Positions 59,749 to 64,000 of a DNA stretch of 64,000 bases are shown in pieces. The stretch is from JABDBL01 sp963845445 (lineage in GTDB: Bacteria > Cyanobacteriota > Vampirovibrionia > Obscuribacterales > Obscuribacteraceae). The position numbers and the translations under genes were made by a program. Under the pieces are notes generated by a model. That model was not told where the DNA came from. It ran no database searches and saw only the letters and a program-made list of their open reading frames with translations. Position 1 is the stretch's first letter; every line of letters begins with the position of its first letter. The DNA is taken from the NCBI GenBank assembly GCA_963845445.1, contig CAWJSE010000002.1, forward strand, positions 868,001 through 932,000, read 5' to 3'.

Positions 59749-61332
59749 CTATACGCTAGTCATAAAACTTTTCGTGATTGCCAAATTCGCTACATCGAGA
59801 ATGAGTACCACCTCTCCCGAGCCTATAATACTCGAACCGGCGAAATAATTATTTTGTCGGACGAGCCGATTCAAAGGTTTGATCACGATTTCCTGTGTGC
59901 TAAGCAAGGCATCCACTATCAGCCCGAACTTTTCTTCGCCGCGCTTGATCACCACAATGGGTTGGCTCTCCTCGAGCAAGTCGGGTACATTAAGAATTTC
60001 GCCTAGTCGCGTAAGCGGAACCTCTTCTCCATCAAGCACAATCGCCTCATACTCTAACATACCCTTGATCTCGTGGCGGCCAATGGTCACCAATCGTTCG
60101 ATCGCAGCAGCAGGAATGGCGTACTTTCGGCCCCCGACTAGCACAAAGAGAGTCCTGATGATGGCAAGAGTGAGCGGAATCTCGAGTGTGAAGGTCGTCC
60201 CCCGCTTAGGCTCAGAGTTTATTTTCACACTGCCCCCTAAAGACTCGATTTTCTTTTTAACAATATCAAGGCCGATTCCTCTGCCTGAGATTTTAGTCAC
60301 CTTCTTAGTGGTGCTGACACCCTCAAAAATTGATTCGGTCACTTCTGTTTTCGTAGCATCCGGCCGAAGTACGCCACGGGCAAGACCAGCCTTCTTGATC
60401 GCTTCTAGATCAAGACCAGCCCCATCATCTTTCACTTCGACGATTGCCAGATCTTTGGTTCTTGACGCCGTCAACTTAATCGTCCCGGCAGGAGGCTTAC
60501 CCGACCGCTTCCTCTCTTCCGGTGTCTCCAGTCCGTGGTCCAGGGCATTGCGTATAAGGTGGACAAGTGAATCACCAATCTCATCCACCACAGTTCGGTC
60601 AAGCTCAATATCACTACCTTCCACTTCTAAATTGACCTGCTTGCCCGTTTGTTTGGACAAATCCCGCACCAGCCGATTGAAAAGATTAAAAACAAATCCG
60701 ATCGGCACCATCCGAGACTGCATCACATTGAACTGAATTTCAGTGACCAGTCTACCTAAGTTCTCGACTGTCGCGGTGAGTTCGGGATTGTCCAGGATTT
60801 CCTTAATCTGTTCCAGGCGCAAGCGCGTAGTCAGCAACTCCTCCGCTAAATTCATTAAGAGATCCAGCCGCTCGACTTTAACTGGTACAATTTGAATTCT
60901 CTCAATGCCTTGGGTTGGCTTAGGCTCAGTTGAGCGGAGGCTCTTAGCCTGTTGCCGGCCCACTGTGATGTTTTCCAAGCGCTCGACCAATGCCTTGGTC
61001 ATGAGCTCCTTATCTCCCTTGGCAAGCGCCTCCAGGCTCGCTCCCAACATATCAAAACCTTGAAACAAAATATCCACTGAATCCCCAAGCACACACTTTT
61101 TGTTTTTGACTGCATCAAACACGTCTTCCAGTGCATGTGCCAAGGATTCCATCTCGTCCCAATTTGCAGTACCGGCAATTCCCTTCAGGGTATGTAAACT
61201 CAAAAGGCATTGGCTCAAGAATTCCGTGCTCTCCGGATTCTTTTCAAGGGCAAGAAGTGCCTGATTCATCAACTCCAAATGCTGCCTGGATTCAACCAGG
61301 AAAACTTCTAGATATTTTTTGATAACTACCAT
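59749..61332 (-). CDS. cheA: Chemotaxis histidine kinase CheA
   Basis: The 527-residue protein has a P1/Hpt domain (residues 1-105) with L-H-T-L-K-G-I-A-G-T-A (phospho-His in L-H-T-L-K-G). It has no recognisable P2 (CheY-docking) domain, which shortens it compared with E. coli CheA (about 650). P3 dimerisation (about 150-215) includes R-L-D-L-L-M-N-L-A-E-E-L-L. The ATPase (215-390) has H-L-I-R-N-A-L-D-H-G-L-E-T-P-E, V-K-D-D-G-A-G-L, G-R-G-I-G-L-D-I-V and a G-T-T-F-T-L-E-I-P-L box. A CheW-like P5 follows (390-527). All catalytic boxes are intact. It phosphorylates CheY and probably the receiver of the hybrid kinase, under control of the poly-HAMP receptor. Confidence 0.94.
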   Translation of the reverse strand: MVVIKKYLEVFLVESRQHLELMNQALLALEKNPESTEFLSQCLLSLHTLKGIAGTANWDEMESLAHALEDVFDAVKNKKCVLGDSVDILFQGFDMLGASLEALAKGDKELMTKALVERLENITVGRQQAKSLRSTEPKPTQGIERIQIVPVKVERLDLLMNLAEELLTTRLRLEQIKEILDNPELTATVENLGRLVTEIQFNVMQSRMVPIGFVFNLFNRLVRDLSKQTGKQVNLEVEGSDIELDRTVVDEIGDSLVHLIRNALDHGLETPEERKRSGKPPAGTIKLTASRTKDLAIVEVKDDGAGLDLEAIKKAGLARGVLRPDATKTEVTESIFEGVSTTKKVTKISGRGIGLDIVKKKIESLGGSVKINSEPKRGTTFTLEIPLTLAIIRTLFVLVGGRKYAIPAAAIERLVTIGRHEIKGMLEYEAIVLDGEEVPLTRLGEILNVPDLLEESQPIVVIKRGEEKFGLIVDALLSTQEIVIKPLNRLVRQNNYFAGSSIIGSGEVVLILDVANLAITKSFMTSV

Positions 61333-61674
61333 GAACCCTTATAAGTTCCCTAAAATTTGCTCGAGCAATCCAGCCTATCGGCAACACTTAATTAGCCAGA
61401 TCCGCTTTAATACTGTGCATCCCCCTGAACGTAGCTTTTAAATTTTTTCTGTTGGCCTCTTGGAGATAAAACTTTAGCATAAAACATGGATTTTGCAAAA
61501 AGCAAACAGTTCACTCAATCCGCATGTCTAGGAGCTTTCAGAATGTCTAAAAAGAAAAGAAAAATACGGAAAATCATTAATTTTACGATTTTAAACCAAA
61601 GATCGTAGGTTCAATCCTACTGAGCATATCATAGCTTATGATCAGGCCGAACTAGATCCAGTTATCTCACTCGA
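61333..61674. other. Intergenic region with a degraded rhodanese-gene/tRNA repeat
   Basis: About 340 bp without a gene. From about 61492 to 61629 it resembles 31684-31820. TTTTGCAAAAAGCA, AGCTTTC and GAAAATCATTAATTTT are shared in the same order, then a tRNA-Arg 3' half. The left part should also hold the cheA promoter. Confidence 0.6.
61589..61629 (+). repeat. Degenerate tRNA-Arg 3' half (old attachment scar)
   Basis: AACCAAAGATCGTAGGTTC then AATCCTACTGAGC follows the tRNA-Arg 3' half with changes and a missing base in the T loop. It is preceded by a 16-nt block, GAAAATCATTAATTTT, also found before the 31.78-kb scar. Confidence 0.65.
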
Positions 61675-62049
61675 TTATCTTGGATCATCGCTTATTGAAA
61701 GTCCAAGCTCAGCACGTCGTTTTTTCGATAATCCTTTAATAACCAAAGAATATGAACCCATTATGTGCAATTTTAATTGGCGATCAGATAGGCCTGGTTT
61801 TGTATAATGCTGAATCCAACTAAAGCCGCGCGACGCCAGATAAGGCGCAGGGCGCAAACCCTTCTGGTCTTTTAAAATTTCGTAGCCCATAGTACTAACT
61901 TTAAAAGTATAAGCTGGTGATCTGTCATGCCGTCCCCCGATAGCAAAAACTTTGCCACCAATTTTCCAAACATGAGAACCACCCCACTGACAGACATAAG
62001 TAGTAGATTTAAGAGAGCGACAAAAATCGTTGAATTCTTCGTATGTCAT
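61675..62049 (-). CDS. MmcQ/YjbR family protein
   Basis: The 124-residue protein matches the MmcQ/YjbR family of CyaY-like alpha/beta fold. It opens T-Y-E-E-F-N-D-F-C-R-S-L, then H-V-W-K-I-G-G-K-V-F-A-I-G, then F-K-V-S, and has R-P-A-P-Y-L-A-S-R-G-F-S-W-I-Q-H and L-I-K-G-L-S-K-K-R-R-A-E-L-G-L at the end. Members are described as DNA-binding (double wing) on structural grounds; the biological role is unsettled. It lies just past the 61.6-kb tRNA scar and reads toward it. Confidence 0.85.
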   Translation of the reverse strand: MTYEEFNDFCRSLKSTTYVCQWGGSHVWKIGGKVFAIGGRHDRSPAYTFKVSTMGYEILKDQKGLRPAPYLASRGFSWIQHYTKPGLSDRQLKLHIMGSYSLVIKGLSKKRRAELGLSISDDPR

Positions 62050-62169
62050 AATTTTGTTTCAGAGCGATCATCTTTCAGGACGCCGAAAAAATATTCAATT
62101 AACAACAATCAAATAATAACGTGGCTAACAAAGCTGTTAGCCACGTTATATTGTGCCTGCAATCGATAT

Positions 62170-62382
62170 TTATTTATTGCCGTGTTCTTCAGCATACTCT
62201 TTGCTTGCTTCGTTGCAACATGTTTCTGCTTGAGTATGATGGCCCCTCGCAGCTGTATGATGATGAGCAGCTTTTTCATGATTACCAGCTTCCTGCTGTT
62301 TAGCTGCTTCTTTATGATGTTTAGAAGCTTGCTCATAATGCTCAGCCGCTTTTTTATGATTTTGGGTTTTAGTTTTATTCAT
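62170..62382 (-). CDS. Small His/Ala/Lys-rich helical protein
   Basis: The 70-residue protein is almost wholly helical, with heptad-like A-x-H-Y-x-x-A-S-K-H-H-K-E-A-A-K, then N-H-E-K-A-A-H-H-H-T-A-A-R-G-H-H. GGAG lies 8 nt before the ATG. Similar His-rich small proteins are widespread in bacteria without known function; the spaced His residues could bind metal ions. A metal-buffering role would suit the nearby copper-binding-type protein, but this is inference. Confidence 0.65.
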   Translation of the reverse strand: MNKTKTQNHKKAAEHYEQASKHHKEAAKQQEAGNHEKAAHHHTAARGHHTQAETCCNEASKEYAEEHGNK

Positions 62383-62801
62383 AATATTCTCCTAGTAGAT
62401 GTAATTACTGTAATACAGAAATACACGACCGCAAGACCATAAATTAATAAGATGTCTCGCTTCCACTGGTTCTGGGGTAAGTAAAAAGAATCATAACACC
62501 TGAGCTTTATCCCATTACGGAATTTAAGACAACTGTCACATTGTTCCAAATTGTATTTACCTAACTGCACCGACAATTTACTTGCACTGTATTTAACACC
62601 ACCAAAGTGGTGGCATAACTATCACCCAATTGGGTATTTTATTTACCTATTCGGGTAGATCTAATACCCACTAATAAATTTAGGCAATATCGCGCTTTAA
62701 CATGACTAGCCGGTATTCAAGTACCGTTGTTGTGGAATTTGTTCTAATAAAAAGGAGACTGTCGGTTTGCAGTCTCCTTTTACTTTATTTTGGAATTTTA
62801 A
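62383..62801. promoter_or_regulatory. Intergenic region with clustered palindromes
   Basis: Three palindromes occur in 60 bp: CACCAC-CAAA-GTGGTG (62597-62612), ACCCAATTGGGT (62624-62635) and ACCTATTCGGGT (62645-62656). The last two share ACC-N6-GGT and are 21 bp apart, two helical turns, as expected for an operator bound by a dimeric regulator. A possible 65-residue minus-strand frame (62379-62576) starts just beyond them but has no firm support. Confidence 0.4.
62747..62782. terminator. Bidirectional rho-independent terminator
   Basis: AAAAGGAGACTG and CAGTCTCCTTTT form a long stem with a short loop, with T-rich sequence on both strands. It lies 20-50 nt past the stop of the Cys-rich copper-protein gene and would end that leftward transcript. 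Confidence 0.8.
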
Positions 62802-63200
62802 TTAGAGCTTTTGACAATTACCAGCGCATTTTCTGCACTCGTCTGCACAAGCACGCATTGCATTATCATCTTTGAAGGATTCGCAAGACTTTGCACAATT
62901 CATACAAGCATCAACACAAAGATTCAAACTTTTACTTGCTTCGTTAGAACCTCGCGCAAGATATTCTTCCGAAGCTTTGCAAGCTGTTATGCAATCTTTC
63001 AAAGAAGAGATAATATTATTTTGTGTGTATTGTCCGCCTTTTTTTGTGCAGTAGTTCAAAGCTTTTTCACATTCAGTGATACAAGCTTTACAATTTCCCT
63101 TGGCAATCTCTGCTGTAGTCTGAGCATTGACCTTTATCATAAATAAACTAAGAATTAGAGTACAAAGCATTGCGTATATTGTCTTTGAGCCGATTTTCAT
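62802..63200 (-). CDS. Exported four-helix-bundle copper-binding-type protein (Csp-like)
   Basis: The 132-residue protein has a signal peptide (about residues 8-26, ending V-N-A). A helical body carries some 14 Cys, mostly as C-x-x-x-C on helix faces: C-K-A-C-I-T-E-C, C-I-T-A-C, C-V-D-A-C-M-N-C-A-K-S-C and C-A-D-E-C-R-K-C-A-G-N-C. This is the DUF326/Csp1 pattern, in which a four-helix bundle lined with Cys stores many Cu(I) ions. The signal peptide places it outside the cytoplasm, like Csp1. A copper storage or detoxification role is inferred from the family. A terminator follows the gene. Confidence 0.82.
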   Translation of the reverse strand: MKIGSKTIYAMLCTLILSLFMIKVNAQTTAEIAKGNCKACITECEKALNYCTKKGGQYTQNNIISSLKDCITACKASEEYLARGSNEASKSLNLCVDACMNCAKSCESFKDDNAMRACADECRKCAGNCQKL

Positions 63201-63380
63201 TAATAACTCCTTTAATGCATAAATCCACTGAAGACAACGATACCCAGTTCAAGAAACTTCGTCAATAAGTAACCCGAATTGACGGCACCTGCCCTATTAA
63301 CAACACTTTTGTCAAAAAAAACTAAATATAGATTTTTAGTACCTACAATTCTCTATCAGATTGGTGATACAAACTGCCTG

Positions 63381-63818
63381 TTAATTTATTCTTCCATCTA
63401 TAAGTTCTAATTGCTCTGGAAACGTCTTGAGAATTGACGAGTCGATCCAAGTTTCACCCCTAGCAACACTCTTGATAGCACTAATCAAAAAACTATAATC
63501 CATATCTTTTAAACAGTAGCCTTTGGCTCCTGCAGATAATGAATCTTGTATTTCTTTCTTGCTGGCCGACCCGGTAAGAACTATTATCTTCGCGTTTGCT
63601 TGCTTGGAGACGATTGTTTTTACTGCCTCAATACCACTCATTTTAGACAAATGGATATCTATGAGTACAATATCTGGATTGAGAGAGGTATAAAGTTCAA
63701 TTCCTTCTTCACCGGTGCGCGCTTCAGCAATAACTCTAATGTTTGGATCTTCCTCGATGAAGAACTTAATTCCAATACGGGTAGCCGTATGGTCATCGAC
63801 AACAAGTACTTGGATCAT
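63381..63818 (-). CDS. NarL-type receiver without DNA-binding domain
   Basis: The 145-residue protein is a receiver of the NarL/FixJ branch. It has V-L-V-V-D-D-H-T-A-T-R-I-G-I, D-I-V-L-I-D-I-H-L-S-K-M-S-G-I-E (phospho-Asp), I-V-L-T-G-S-A and A-G-A-K-G-Y-C-L-K-D. The linker helix A-I-K-S-V-A-R-G-E-T-W-I-D, which normally leads into a LuxR-type HTH, is present, but the protein stops about 18 residues later. It is therefore either a natural receiver-only regulator or one that has lost its output domain. No kinase gene is adjacent in view. Confidence 0.8.
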   Translation of the reverse strand: MIQVLVVDDHTATRIGIKFFIEEDPNIRVIAEARTGEEGIELYTSLNPDIVLIDIHLSKMSGIEAVKTIVSKQANAKIIVLTGSASKKEIQDSLSAGAKGYCLKDMDYSFLISAIKSVARGETWIDSSILKTFPEQLELIDGRIN

Positions 63819-64000
63819 CTCACACCCGCTATTGATAATTGAATTTAGCTAAGCACTAAGAGTAGCTCTGTACATATAAAGCAATGCTCAAAAGCAGCAT
63901 AACTTTTCACAATAAAAAAGTTAGTGGAGCATTCAAACTTTGTTTTAAAAAAGCGTTCATTCTACCCACCTATACTGATTAAACAAAAGCGCAGTCTGCA

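Noticed and set aside
59879..60736. 285-residue plus-strand ORF opposite cheA
   Set aside because: Antisense to a gene with all CheA catalytic boxes; Ser/Pro-rich composition typical of a shadow frame.
62379..62576. 65-residue minus-strand ORF with C-x-x-C and one membrane-like segment
   Set aside because: No recognisable family or clear ribosome site; kept only as a possibility because palindromes lie upstream.

Overview
This is a 64-kb, AT-rich, gene-dense bacterial window. The cell looks Gram-negative-type: there is a LolA-like carrier, a TolC remnant and many exported TPR proteins. A YggT protein, numerous TPR proteins and a soluble poly-HAMP receptor would fit a non-photosynthetic relative of cyanobacteria (Obscuribacterales/Melainabacteria type). 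That placement is an inference from gene style; no phylogenetic marker is present to prove it.

Layout. (1) 1-4.3 kb: end of a PP2C-type phosphatase, an Imm33-like protein, YggT, a TPR protein, a zinc-ribbon-like gene that abuts a truncated gene, and an exported VWA protein. (2) 4.33-21.17 kb: an integrative element at the 3' end of an intact tRNA-Arg(UCG). It ends in a 42-nt copy of the tRNA 3' half, next to a tyrosine integrase. Inside are an origin-like iteron array, a primase/helicase, an excisionase-like HTH protein, two separate AbiE toxin-antitoxin loci, a single-chain PheRS-like ligase behind a convincing transcription attenuator, a CTP-dependent riboflavin-kinase-like protein, and a divergent pair of conserved proteins that may be a defence module. 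(3) 21.2-31.8 kb: TPR proteins, a CDGSH protein, an aldo/keto reductase, an FMN reductase, a SnoaL-like protein, an MFS transporter, a DUF900 hydrolase and a rhodanese-like lipoprotein. Degenerate tRNA-Arg 3' ends at 30.98 and 31.78 kb look like scars of older integrations. (4) 31.8-51 kb: DUF763, a GT-C-like membrane protein, an M20 amidohydrolase, an EamA transporter, a LolA-like protein, a beta-propeller lectin-like protein, DUF4256, a substrate-binding protein, an NDH-2/cNMP/CBS fusion, decayed efflux genes, an LRR protein and TPR proteins. (5) 51-61.3 kb: a chemotaxis-like signalling cluster (CheY, CheW, an 11-HAMP soluble receptor, a ParA-like ATPase, an Hpt-REC-kinase hybrid, CheC and CheA) with no CheR or CheB in view. 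(6) 61.3-64 kb: a third tRNA-like scar, an MmcQ/YjbR protein, a His/Ala-rich small protein, an exported Cys-rich four-helix copper-binding protein and a receiver-only regulator.

Working together. The element at 4.3-21.2 kb looks self-contained: integrase plus excisionase for movement, primase plus iterons for replication, AbiE pairs for maintenance or phage defence, and cargo. The Che cluster is a complete receptor-to-kinase-to-regulator chain whose output is not in the window.

Caution. Seven genes are broken by one-base shifts, nearly all in short homopolymer runs, and in the MFS gene two opposite shifts cancel. Many of these may be sequencing or assembly errors rather than true decay. I therefore list such loci as single genes with shifts, typed pseudogene. 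All calls come from reading the sequence; no database search was run.
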